Source: Aselliscus stoliczkanus
Taxonomy: Eukaryota > Chordata > Mammalia > Chiroptera > Hipposideridae
Reading direction: 5' to 3'
DNA length: 64,000 bases
Assembly: GCA_033961575.1 (NCBI GenBank)
Contig: CM066733.1
Location: 63,672,921 to 63,736,920, forward strand
The notes beneath the pieces are model-generated. The model was not told where the DNA came from, searched no databases, and was given only the letters and a program-made list of their open reading frames with translations. A program made the position numbers and the translations under genes. Below, one piece after another: positions 26,935 through 38,010 of this stretch. The first letter of the stretch is position 1. Each line of letters begins with the position of its first letter.

Positions 26935-28599
26935 AATACGTGTTCTATGATTTGGCAACCCCTGGCTTCTCAAAATGTTTGATTTATATATGCTAATCCT
27001 TAATTGTTTGCTAATTATGCTTTGCTCATGACTAATGCTTTTAAAATGAGCTTTGGAACCCGTTGTGTTGCTAGATTCACTTAAGAAAATGCTTTTCTCA
27101 AGGCTTTGTCCTCACACCTAAAGATGACATCATAAAACAGAGCCAGGGGACATTTTAGAATCTAAAGTGACCTTTGATATCATTAACCACAAAGTTGGTA
27201 AAAGCTGTGAAGAAGAGTTGCTGTTTAGCAGCACCCCACTGGCAGACGTGAGTGCAGGGAGTGGGGCTCTGGGCAGGTGGCTGCCAGAAGAGCCTCTAAG
27301 CAGATCAGGAGCATGGCCTCCGACAGACTGAGCTCTCCACTAGCTGTCAGCCTCCCTTCCCCCTCCTTCCTGTTGGGATGCTCTGAAAGCTTAAGGTGCT
27401 TATCTGCAGTTTCCCAGCAAGGTAGCGGCAGAGCAGAATTAGGCCTCTCAACTCCCAGTGCAGTCTGTTTTTTCTTATACAATACCATGCTGCACTTCCG
27501 TCATGGTCTTTTAAAAATAATATTTAAATATTCACTGGACAGTCAAGGATGCTTCTTGCAGCCTGAGGCTAGAGTATGGGAACCCAAGTCACTGTAGGCC
27601 CCACCCACAGCCTCCCAAGAACCTATGAGGTCTCATCACACCTGAATTTCCATCTCTGCACACCAGATGGAAAGTTCTAATCCAAACAGAGGAAAAGGGA
27701 AACCATCTAAACATGGAGGGAATGCTTAAACTAACTATGTACATCTCAAAGACATTTATACGGCTCTTTAAAATATTGCTTTAATACATTTGTAGTATAG
27801 TTAGCTTAACATATTTACAATGCTTATACGATATTATTGCAACTGGATAAAAATAAACATGCATTTTGGCAAAACTGTAAAGATATTAAAATTTAAATAG
27901 TTATATTTAGAATTTAGTTATAGGATGTTGTTTCTGCTTTCAAAGTATCTTCAACAATGTTACATTTGTCTTATATAAAATGTATCAAAACAAAAAGTTA
28001 ATAAAGAGAAATTTCACTAATTAAAAATAATTACTGGACATATTTCTAAATAAGAAAATATAAAACAAGTCTATTTCTCGATACTGATAGCCTTCTGGAA
28101 TTATATCACAAGAGTATCAGCTCTGCATTTTGGGATTACAGCACTAGTAGAATTGATTTATATATCAACCTTTTCATTTTGTTTGACAGCCACAAGGTGT
28201 TGAGCCCCACAGCTCTCTCAAACTTCCCAAAGTTGCAGATTCACACACATACATGCCACCCCTGCCCACCCTTGGTCATGTGCACTTCCGTTGAATGTTC
28301 CCATCTTGTTAGTGAGGTAACACAGGGATCTGCCCATAACCAAGGATGTGCAGAGTTCTACTGTGACCCAAATTATTAGGACAATCCAAGAACACCCATC
28401 ACTGCAGCAACTTCAAAGTAAATTGAATGCATTTCATTTTTTCCCCTCTCTCTGGGTTAATTTTCTTATTTACTGAATAGAGTATGCTTTAGAGCCTACT
28501 GCATGTAGAGAATTGGGTCTTAGGTACTATGGGGGAGAAAAGAAAGATTCTGTTCTTTTCTTGAATGAAAGTCTAATGGAAGAGATAGTTATCTTTCTG

Positions 28600-28970
28600 T
28601 ACCTCAGATTGTGATGTTGTTGTTCCTTGAGTACGTGTTCTGCTTTCTGTACCCTCTGACTTGGGCTATTCTATTCACAGTGGTCTCTGTCTGCTGACAA
28701 GATGCACCACACCCATCCTTCAAGGTCACTGTTACCTGCCTTCTTCAGGAAAGAGTCCTGGAACCTTCATCCATACTAGAAGGCTGCCTATCCATCTTCT
28801 AAGCTTTAGTTGAGATTGCCTTATTTTATGGCCTCTGTGTGTTTGCTTTATTCTGCCCTGCTAGATTGTAAATTCTTAGAGGGATTTATGACAGGTATTT
28901 ATTTTTTCTTTCATGCCTAGCACAGTGGTAGCATCTCATTAAATGTTGAATGAATGTTGAATGAAAGTTT
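28600..28970 (+). repeat. L2 LINE 3' end
   Basis: The pieces 'ttcttcaggaaagagtcctg', 'ctagattgtaaattcttaga', 'atgcctagcacagtggtagc' and the end 'aaatgttgaatgaatgttga' follow L2. Confidence 0.8.
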
Positions 28971-29949
28971 AGTTGAGAAAAAATCAATGCAAGAAGAGCT
29001 GGAATATCATGCCTTCATAGCTGTAACTGTTCTTTCTAATTTCCATCTCCAGGGTGTCATTGTTCTCTGGTCATGAAAAATAGTGGCAGAAATCGCATTT
29101 CAGTGGAACACTTACATACTTAAACAATTTGGTATCATTCCAGTTTCGAATCTACATAATTGCATGACTACATTTAAATTCTGTTTATGAGCCTTACCTA
29201 CCATGGATTTTTTAACTTCTTTGCAACATGCGGTGTCTGAATTTTAGTTCATGTTATCCTTTGCATAAGGATGTTTGTAACAGAAATGGCCCAGTTATCT
29301 CTCACTGCCTTGGTTCTCTTGATACCTCAATCTCTTACCCCCAGAGCTATGGATAATAATGATCATGGTTGTATAGTCACTATGAGGTCTCCCACTTTGC
29401 CATCCTAAAAGGCAAGTCAAACTCCCAGAAAAGTGAAATAAAAATTTAAAAATCATAAATGGAGGCAGTCATAAGCATTTAGTATTTTTTATTAGTGCTT
29501 TCCAGTATCTCTCCCAGTTTTCAGGGCTAGAGGCTGCAGCCATGCAATGGCCTGGCTTCTTTGCAGTGCTGGTCTGATGGTGTCACTCGGTTGCAGTTGT
29601 TAATGGCTGACGTTCTGTCTGAGGGCCCAGGGCCTCCTCAAGGCTTCCTGAGGAAGTTGCTTTCCCTGTACCTATCTGTTTTTAATCTTTCAGACATCTG
29701 GTGCCTATCTCTGAGTGCTAGGAAAACACCTAGTCTGTCACAAACATCTCCTTATTTTGATTCAGAATGTGGTGATAGCAGTCGAGTAGAGTAGGGATAG
29801 TTGTGTTAGGAGATATTGATCACAATAATCACTGTTTTAAGCTCAGTGCCCTCTGGGTGGGTGAGTTGCACTTAATAAAAAAGCTGACTCAGGCCCCTGG
29901 GTGTGGTGGATTGGGACATTCATCTAACCTTTGGGTTGGGCATTCTGCT

Positions 29950-30585
29950 ATTCTGTTGTTCATGCATTCAAAAAATATTTGAATGTTTACTGTCAGGCAT
30001 TAATGTAAGTGAACAAGATAGATAGAGCTTCTGGTCACAAGAAACTTACATTTTATTGACAGGTACAGCCAGTCAATGGGTAAATAAGCATACCTACAAG
30101 ACAATTTTCGATAATAGTAAATGCTTTGAGACAATGAAATATAGGGTAATGAGTAGCAACTTAGGGAGGAAAGAAGCTAATTTTGATTGGAGAGCTGGGA
30201 AAGGATTCTTTGAAGAGCTTTGAAGATCTGTGAGGGGCAGCATTTCAGGCAGTGGAAAACTCATGCAACAGCTCTCAGAAAGCAGTGAATGCGGTGGTCA
30301 GGGGATGGGAAGGTTAGTGTAGCTGGGATGATGCACAAAGGCAGGCAGGGGCTAGATTATAGAGTCATCAAGGCCTTGCTAAGGAGCTAGGGTTTTGTTG
30401 TGATTGCACCATGATGCTATTGAAGGATGCGAAGCAAGAGAATGATATTATGTGTTTTGAAAAAAAATCACTTTGGATGCCGTATGAAGAATGGATTGTA
30501 AGGGGACAATGGTAGAAGCAGGGTCATCACTCAGGAAGCTATTGCAGTAGCTGGGGCCAGAGTTGAGGATGGTAGCATTTCTCTT
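29950..30585 (-). repeat. Ancient L2-type repeat, antisense
   Basis: It runs from catgcattcaaaaaatattt through gaacaagatagatagagctt and 'aagaaacttacattttattg' to 'ctagattatagagtcatcaa', 'gaatggattgtaaggggaca' and 'aggaagctattgcagtagct'. It is the same repeat type as 20640-21215. Confidence 0.65.
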
Positions 30586-30589
30586 CTTT

Positions 30590-30830
30590 CACTAAAATTC
30601 AGATCAAATGCTGGCACCTGTCAGGCCTCTTTGAACCTACAAGGCTCCCGTACCACTGGTGCAGTGATGAAAATTATTTGTTTACATGTCTCTTTCCTCT
30701 ATTGGACTCTGAACTTTCAAAGTCTAGCTCATGTTTTATTTATTTTTGTGATTCCATTGTCTTCTGTGGCGCCTACTGCTTGGTGACTTTTGGATTGGTG
30801 ATGAATGAATGAACAAATGGGTCATTGACT
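30590..30830 (+). repeat. L2 LINE 3' end
   Basis: 'aattcagatcaaatgctggc' is followed by an L2-like end with 'ggcgcctactgcttggtgac' and 'tgatgaatgaatgaacaaat'. Confidence 0.7.
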
Positions 30831-30889
30831 TCTTCAGCAAGCGTGGCCCATAATTATCCTAGCCCTAATATTTTTTAGTGCCTATTTGA

Positions 30890-31200
30890 TTGAATTACTA
30901 TTAGCTACCATTTGTTGAATGTGTACTGTGTGCTAGATATTGTTTTAATGAAATTAACTCATATATCCCTCACAATAGCATTATTATGAAAACTGACAGT
31001 CAGAAAAGCTAAAAAATTTGCCCAATGTTTGTTTTAATGAGATTAACTCATATATCCCTCACAATAGCATTATTATGAAAACTGACGGTCAGGAAAGCTA
31101 AAAAATTTGCCCAATGTTCCACTTATAACTAAGTGGTAAATACAGGAATTAAAGCCAGAACCACGTAGCTTCAGGGTCCAGTTAACCACTGTATGCCCTT
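30890..31200 (+). repeat. MIR SINE with internal 89-bp tandem duplication
   Basis: The MIR starts at gctaccatttgttgaatgtg and ends near ccagttaaccactgtatgcc. The block 30941-31029 is repeated at 31030-31118 with three differences. MIR consensus has only one such block, so the duplication is secondary and much younger than the MIR. Confidence 0.9.
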
Positions 31201-31617
31201 GGGAGGCTGATGCGTCCTTTTGATGGGGATGTTGCCTCCCATTTCAATACCTGACAACTTTCATTTATGCAGCTCTTTACCATTTATCAATACAAAGTAG
31301 TTGTACATAAAGTTCTTAATAAAGCCTCAACGCTGTTCTGAAAACTACATATTTTACAGACGAGTCTTTGAGAAATAGCTTGCTGAAGGCCTCTTCAGCT
31401 GTTATAGTTGACGGAGAGTTCCAGGTTCTTGGTAGGCAGTCATCCTCATCCCCATCAAGCCAGGCATTGCTGGCGATCTAAGTGACATGTGTCCTAAGGG
31501 ACTAATTTCTTTTTCTTCTCTCCATTGGATATGATTTAGGATCTTTAGAGATGATATTTTCATAAAAGCGATGTGTTAAGAGTATCTAAATTATGCTTTA
31601 AAATGTGGACCACTATA

Positions 31618-31765
31618 GGGCATAGAGCCCGTGGAATTTTAACAGCTATATATGATATCAGAGGAGTAGTAGATAGGGGAAGGGGGATTATCACTTTGTA
31701 AATGTCTAACTATTACATTATTTTATACACCTGAAACTAATAAAAAAATAAATAAAATAAAAAAG
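31618..31765 (+). repeat. L1 LINE 3' UTR end
   Basis: 'ggattatcactttgtaaatg', 'tctaactattacattatttt' and 'atacacctgaaactaataaa' mark the very 3' end of an L1M-type element, ending in an A-rich tail. Confidence 0.8.
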
Positions 31766-31880
31766 CCCCCCATAGTATACCAAACTTCACAACTACCAAA
31801 ATGACTAAAGTTAAAAAATTTAAAAATTATTTAAAAATGTAATATGTTTTTAATGATTAAATTACAGTTATATAAGTATA

Positions 31881-32004
31881 TCCAGAGGGTGCCCCCCAAA
31901 AAATATATATATACATTTTACTGTATTAAAATTGTAGCACTCAACATATACGGATAACAAAAGATGAATACAAGTCATGTGTACATTTTTTGGCACCCCT
32001 GGTC
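31881..32004. mobile_element. TA-flanked inverted-repeat element (MITE), copy 2
   Basis: About 124 bp with termini ccagagggtgcccccc and tggcacccctgg. The internal landmarks tattaaaattgta and gaatacaagt are shared with copy 1 at 26698-26825. TA occurs at 31879-31880 and 32005-32006. Copies 5 kb apart with the same ends define a family. Confidence 0.8.
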
Positions 32005-33251
32005 TATTCAAGGTAACCTTTTAGGAATATCGTGACAAACAGCTTTTCAGCCATATGTAGAATAATAATAATCTTATCGGCAGTTACCTTGACTGAATTG
32101 AAGTTGTTTCTGCCTAACTTCAGTGTGATTCTGTATTCCCTTGGCAAACAGTGATCCTTTAAACATTAAGAGGATCTCAGCCAAACAGCCTGGTTGGGCC
32201 TGGGCTGTGTATGTGTTTGATCGTCCCAGGCCTGAGTCCACTGTGCTTGCACTGAAACAATTACTAGTGTAATCCTTTCAGAAATAGGAATGCACAACTG
32301 AGTAGTGTGTGTCTCGAATTACTGTTTTATTCAAGTGCCTAGTGACCGCACAATTCTTTAATGTGAGATAAATTGAGAGGTTCTGTGGGCCTGGGAGGGT
32401 TGGTGGTGGCCGTGAGAGTGAGGGCGAATGAACCGATGAGAGGCTCCGTGACTGTTGGTGAGCAGGAAGAATGACAGTAGGTGCTGTCAGTATGAGAAGA
32501 GAAATCACCACATTCCAAGACAGGTTGTTGGAAGTAGTGATCTTTTACTTTGGTGGTGGTATATTTTAATTTCTGACGTTCCTGGAAAGTCTTGCCCTGT
32601 CTTCTTCCTTTGGGCCAGATAGCCAAGTAAATTTGCTGCTACCATATGCACAAGTGAGCAGGAAATGTCTTTAGAGCAGGTTGCTGGTCACAATCCTTAT
32701 TAAAAATGGCACAGATCCTGTGTGTAAGCACAGTTTCATACCTGTGCAGCGCTGGCAGCCATGTGAGGAGAAGTTCATGTCCAGCGTGTGCTGGCTTTGA
32801 AGAATAAATTTTCGTAAGACCCTGTGAAGGGCTGGTGGTCAATATGTCAGGTTGCTTCACCCGTTCACAGCATCCCCAGATAAGCTTCTTAAGGGCTCTG
32901 GACTTCTGTCAGTTGGAATTTCCTGATTAACTGAAGATGTTCCCGTGTTATTATGCTTTCAAAAAAAAACAGAGGGGTAATATTACAAGAAAAATTAACT
33001 TCTTGAATTCCAAAAATTTGTCTTTATAATTTACTCCTACCTAAAATAGAAGATACATATTGAATATCTAATTATGATTAGAAAAATACATTTCCTACAT
33101 AATGTCTTATTTTATCCTTCCCCATGATAGTTCTATTTCTAGCCTGTCTTTAGGTCTCTGCCCAGAGAAAGCCTTCGTGTCTTTCTCTCATTCTTTTCCA
33201 AAGTATAATCTTTCTGTTTTTAGTTTTATATTTAGTTATAGTATTACATAC

Positions 33252-33325
33252 ATGTATATATATATATCTATATATAGATATATATATATAGATATACACA
33301 CACACACACACACACACACATATAT
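33252..33325. repeat. (TA)n(GATA-like)n(CA)n compound microsatellite
   Basis: tatatatatcta and tatatagata are partly palindromic and run into about 13 CA units. It generates false Ile/Tyr and His/Thr open frames. Confidence 0.97.
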
Positions 33326-34599
33326 GAATATCTTTTCCCTTCATTAGTTGCCCAAGGACCTTTTTTTTTGCCTCTTTTCACCTTTTGCAATGGACTGTGG
33401 GCAAAAGGATCAGAATAGGAGTCTGACTCTGAATAAAATAATCAACCTACAAGGCTAACCAGGGGTAAGTCAGGCATACAGTTGGTATAATGGATGGTCT
33501 GGTGGTGTATTTTGATGTTTAATCATGGATGGGTACCCAGGCCTTCAAACAGGGTGTTGGTGTATATTGTATATGCCATATTAAAAGCAACAACAATATA
33601 TTACAGATATTATCAGCTTAAAAAGCATTTTCATTCAGTTTGTTTTCATTTTAATATACACAGACGTCTTCCAGGAATAAAATTGTATGGCACTACTCCC
33701 AGTTCAGACCATCAGATTCTTTGTAGGGCTTTGTTTATTTTGATAAGGACTTGCTTTTCAACTGTCTTAACTGTTTAAAAACAGTTGGCTGTAACAGCCT
33801 TTTAAAGACAGATTTCACAGAAGAGTTAGTATTGTGAACCCTATTTAGTGAATAAGAAAACTTAGGTATTGGGAGATTTCTGAAACTCAGAGCTGAGACT
33901 AGAAATCAGTGTTTCAGGAAGGTGAAATCCGACAAGGTGGTTCAGGTGGGGAGCAGATGAGGATGAAGGGGGAAGGGTTAAGAGGGATAATAAATGTTGG
34001 GAGCTGTCACTGAGGTGAATGGTGGGACAGGAAAATAACTTTGGTTGTGCATTACTGAGGATCCAGCTAAGGAGAAAGATAACTGGAAGAGCCAATCAGC
34101 ATCATTATATGATTATCTGCTGTAGTGGATGCAGTTTGTGAATAGGAGTGGGCTCTGGGGTGGTGGGGTCATCAGTGAGAATGACAGTTTCTCCTAGGAC
34201 TCAGTACCAGGCAGGGCAATGGGAAAGATGTTGAGCTAGTTACCAACAAGGGGAAGTGTTCTGGAGGTTGGTAGGGTATGATAAAGATGGAAAAACTCCT
34301 GAAGAGGAGTTGGCTCATCCAGTGGCCTTTGAGAATGAGCAGCAGCCACATGAAAAGTTTAGGAGGAAAGATCTGGGGAAATCCAAGGTTCAGTTCAGGT
34401 GGGACGTAGGAGTGTCCTACAGAAAAGTTGAGAGTAGATGGGAGCCCTTGGCAGTTCCTTCAGCCATTTCTCCTGTAACAGGTGGAGGTACCACATCTTG
34501 CTGTGTCTTCTCCAAGGCTTCCGTTTGACACTGCCTCAAGAAAACACAGTCCTCTAGCTATGTCTGACCAGGGTGGTAGTGGTCTATTAGTGCTCATTT

Positions 34600-35180
34600 A
34601 ATAGATCTCTGTTAAAAGATTGTGTTAACTTTTTATCATCCCATCACATTGTGGTTTGCAGTCCATGAAAAACTGCTCTAGGGCAGGTTTCCCCATCCTG
34701 TCTTGGAGTTGACTAAATGCAGCACTGTACTTTTGTTCTTATTTAGTTTCATTATGACACTTTCACCTCTTCTTTCCATCTTGTCAGGTTATTTTATGAT
34801 TCTGATTCTTCATTTAGTGTGTTGGCTGTTCCTTACAACTTTGTCTCATCTTGCAGTTTAGAAACATGGCTTCTAATTCTTGTAAGACTTTGATGAAGAT
34901 GCTGATCATAACTAGGACTGTAATGTCTTTGAACATGTCACTATGTACCCCTTTCAAAGCTGACCTTGATCCATATCAATGACCACTTTCTGGTTGGCCT
35001 TGTAACTAGCTATATATCACATTAGAGGTAAGGCATATACCTTGCTGAGGTCAAGATACACAATAGGCAGGTGAGCTTTCCTCTAATCTATTGCTCTAGT
35101 AATCCTAGCAGACAAGTTTTTGTGAACCCATTCCACTGTCTGAAAGTCATTGTGAAAATCAAGGTGAAAAGTTCATTGTC
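34600..35180 (-). mobile_element. L3/CR1 LINE relic, reverse transcriptase region
   Basis: The reverse complement near 35035-35075 translates to LPIVYLDLSKVYALPL, a decayed form of the CR1/L3 reverse-transcriptase motif around YLDFSKAFD. The flanking text on the + strand (aacatggcttctaattcttg, then 'gaccttgatccatatcaatg' and 'ctgaggtcaagatacacaat') has the layout of CR1-type elements read backwards. It is inactive and very old, with approximate borders. Confidence 0.65.
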
Positions 35181-35241
35181 CACAGGCTATTGAAAGCTAC
35201 CAACTGCAAGCAAGTTGGTAACAACAATGGCTCCAAAACAC

Positions 35242-35452
35242 TGAAGATGGTCCCCGACTTAACGATGATTTAATGAGTTTTCAACATTCTGATGGTGTGA
35301 AATCAATACCCATTCAGTAGAAACTGGCTAGGTTAGCTATAATGTTTAATAAGTAAGGTGTGCTAAATGCATTTTCAACTTAACGATATTTTCAGCTTAT
35401 ATGATGGGTTTATTAGGACATAACCACATTGTAAGTTGAGGAGCATCTGTAG
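35242..35452. mobile_element. Tigger-like DNA transposon, non-autonomous
   Basis: The ends are inverted repeats: agatggtccccgacttaacg at the left and the reverse complement of gtaagttgaggagcatctgt at the right. The internal ttcaacttaacgatattttc and atgatgggtttattaggaca resemble pogo/Tigger-group elements I remember. I cannot give the exact family name. Confidence 0.7.
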
Positions 35453-35924
35453 TAGAAATTTAGATTTTACTGATAGTTGTGCCATTTTCAGAATAAGGTA
35501 AATGGGATAAAAAGAACGTAAAACTAGTATAGGCATTATTTCCAAATAGTTTAGTAATTGTGTGGGAGAATAATCCCAGAAAGCAAAGCTAAGGTTAGTT
35601 GTGAGGGGAGTTACAGGGAGACATATTTTACTCAGTATATGAAAGAACTTAGTAGATCCTGCTCTGTCAACGAGAAGCCTTTTGCCTACGAGTTGCTACA
35701 AAATCTTGCAATATTGTGGGGTATAATTCATCTTGGAAGAAACCTGAATTCGTGTCAAGGAGCAAGTTGCTCTCTCTTGTCTCCCTGCCTCTTTGGGCCT
35801 TAATTTCCTCTTAAGCATGTTTGTTCTGCTCCTTCTATTTGAAGATCATCCCTGATAGGGAAGATTAAATCAAAATAGTGTTGGCTAATTTTCCATTATA
35901 ACTGTCATCAGTAAACCCTATGCC

Positions 35925-36070
35925 CATTGTTCTCAAAATTTGTTGTATGTTAGCATCACCCCTGGGGAACTCATTAACCATGCAGTTGCCTGGGGCTTTA
36001 CCCTTGAACCAGCATGTACCAGGTGGAGCCTGCCTAATTCACTGCTGCAGGCCCAAGGCCCATGACCCCA
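35925..36070 (+). mobile_element. MER5-like hAT remnant
   Basis: 'cattgttctcaaaatttgtt', 'agcatcacccctggggaact' and 'gcagttgcctggggctttac' follow the MER5 pattern. It is badly decayed. Confidence 0.55.
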
Positions 36071-36374
36071 GGCTCACCTTGCTTGTGCAGAACCAATTCT
36101 GATCCAGCCAGGGGCGTCTTAGGAGCCTCTTCCCCAGGGACGGATGACATGTGGGGGCAGCTGAGTGCCCCAGGCTGCTTCCTGGTTGCCTGAGTGCAGC
36201 TCCTGGACTCCACCCTTGTGTCCATTTCAGCTACTGCTTTCCCTACACACCCTTCCATGTGTGTCATGTCCTCGGCTGGAATCCTGCCCTGTTTCTATTA
36301 TCATGCTGTCAGGAGATTTTAGACACCCATCCCTGATGATGACACACGGACCGTCCTTCAAAACACCTCAGTGA

Positions 36375-36930
36375 CCTTCCATTGCACTTAAGCTGAAGAC
36401 CAAACCCTCCAGCGTGGCCCAGCAGGTTCTGCAGAGCCTGGCCCCTCCCCACCTGCTCTCTAGTTTTATCTCACACTATTTGGAACCTTTTGTCAGTAAT
36501 CCAACAACACTGGCTTTCTCAGCTCCCCCCAGAAAACCATACTGCCTCAGTCCCAGGAACTTGATACATGCTGTTCTCTTTGTCTCAAGTTCTTTTAACC
36601 CCACCTACTTATCTACTAAACTTCTGCTTGTCATTCAGTTCTTGGCTTAATCATCACATCATTAGAGAAACTTTCCCTGACTGCCAGACGTGGTGGGAGT
36701 CCCAGGCTGTACTTTTTTTGTGGGGACGAGGATATCTCCCTGTTAGCACTTACCACTGTTGTTTATTAGCCGATTCATGTCAATTTCCCTTTCCACACTG
36801 AAAACTCTGTGAGGGAAAGGATTCGGTCTCTTTTTACCGTTCATATCCCCAGTGCCCAGCACAGTGCCAGAGGAGGCACTCAATAAATATTTTTCGAGTG
36901 GATGAATGGATGGATGAATGACTGGGAGAC
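36375..36930 (+). repeat. L2 LINE 3' end, long copy
   Basis: One of the longest L2 copies here. The parts appear in order: 'ttgcacttaagctgaagacc', 'cagagcctggcccctcccca', 'gaacttgatacatgctgttc', 'aactttccctgactgccaga', 'agtgcccagcacagtgccag' and 'ggcactcaataaatattttt' with gatgaatg units at the end. Confidence 0.9.
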
Positions 36931-37859
36931 TATTTTTAGAACCATGGATACCATCATCCATCTGACAACAAGAATCACCATAGCTGGGACCTTCTATAAC
37001 ACCCTGGATATTGATACCAAACTGAGTTGAACCTGAATTTACTATATATCCACTTCAATACTGTGATTTGAACTATGGGTCACCTTTGCTGGCCAGCACC
37101 ATGCCCCAGTTACATCTCAAGTTCTGGGCTACCTGTTTGGAACGTATTCCCCTCCCTCTGCTGGCTTTCCTGTTGAGGTCCAGGGTATGCCAGGGCCGAG
37201 GCCAGGCCAAGCATGACACATGGTAGATCCTCTTGTTTCTTCTAGTAGGTTTTTCTTTTAAACAAGAAAATCCTCTCGCTTTCCGTGAGACAGTTATGAG
37301 TTCCGTTCAGCCAAACGTTGATGATCCTTAAAAAAAGCTTTCATTACCTTGTCCTACTACTTGAATGTCCTTATTTTTCTTTTAACGTTTTGGTACGTCT
37401 TAGGCTATGGGTATTATTTCTCCTTCTCTTCTCTGCTGTTGTCTCCTAAGAGTTACGAATGTCCTCTTCTCCTGTTGTTTGTATTGTAATATAACCTGCT
37501 GTCCTGCCTGGTGTACTCCATATAGCATCCAGTTTTAGCCAAACAGTTGGCTGCTCTTTGTTTTTCAGCTTTCCATCTAAAGCTCTGCAAATCAGTGGGT
37601 TGCTCTTCTGCTAAATGGTTCAGGTAGCCACCTTGGTGAGTTTGGGAAAGGCCCTGGTAGGACTATAAGGGGAAATCAAAATCCTGTTCATGGTGTCTTC
37701 TCTGCTGACATGGGCCCAAATTCTTTGTGTTGGGAGGTGCCCTGGGTGTCAGCACCTGTCAGCCACCTCAAATCAACTCAGTGTGGCCCTAGTGATTTCT
37801 GCTGCAGTGACTGTCTCCTGAAAGGACTGAGCATAGGGAAGCCCGCTTTTCTGAGTAGT

Positions 37860-38010
37860 TAGAATCTTGGTGTTTCATAGCTGGAAACCATCTTAGAGAT
37901 AAACCCATCCATTCTTATCTTCTAGGTGAAAACAGTGAGACTCAGAGAATGTGAATTACTTGCGCACAACTGCACAGTTAGTGCCAAATTGGCCTCCAGG
38001 CCAAGGCTCT
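37860..38010 (+). repeat. MIR-like fragment
   Basis: 'agctggaaaccatcttagag' and 'aaaacagtgagactcagaga' resemble ancient MIR-type copies. Confidence 0.45.
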
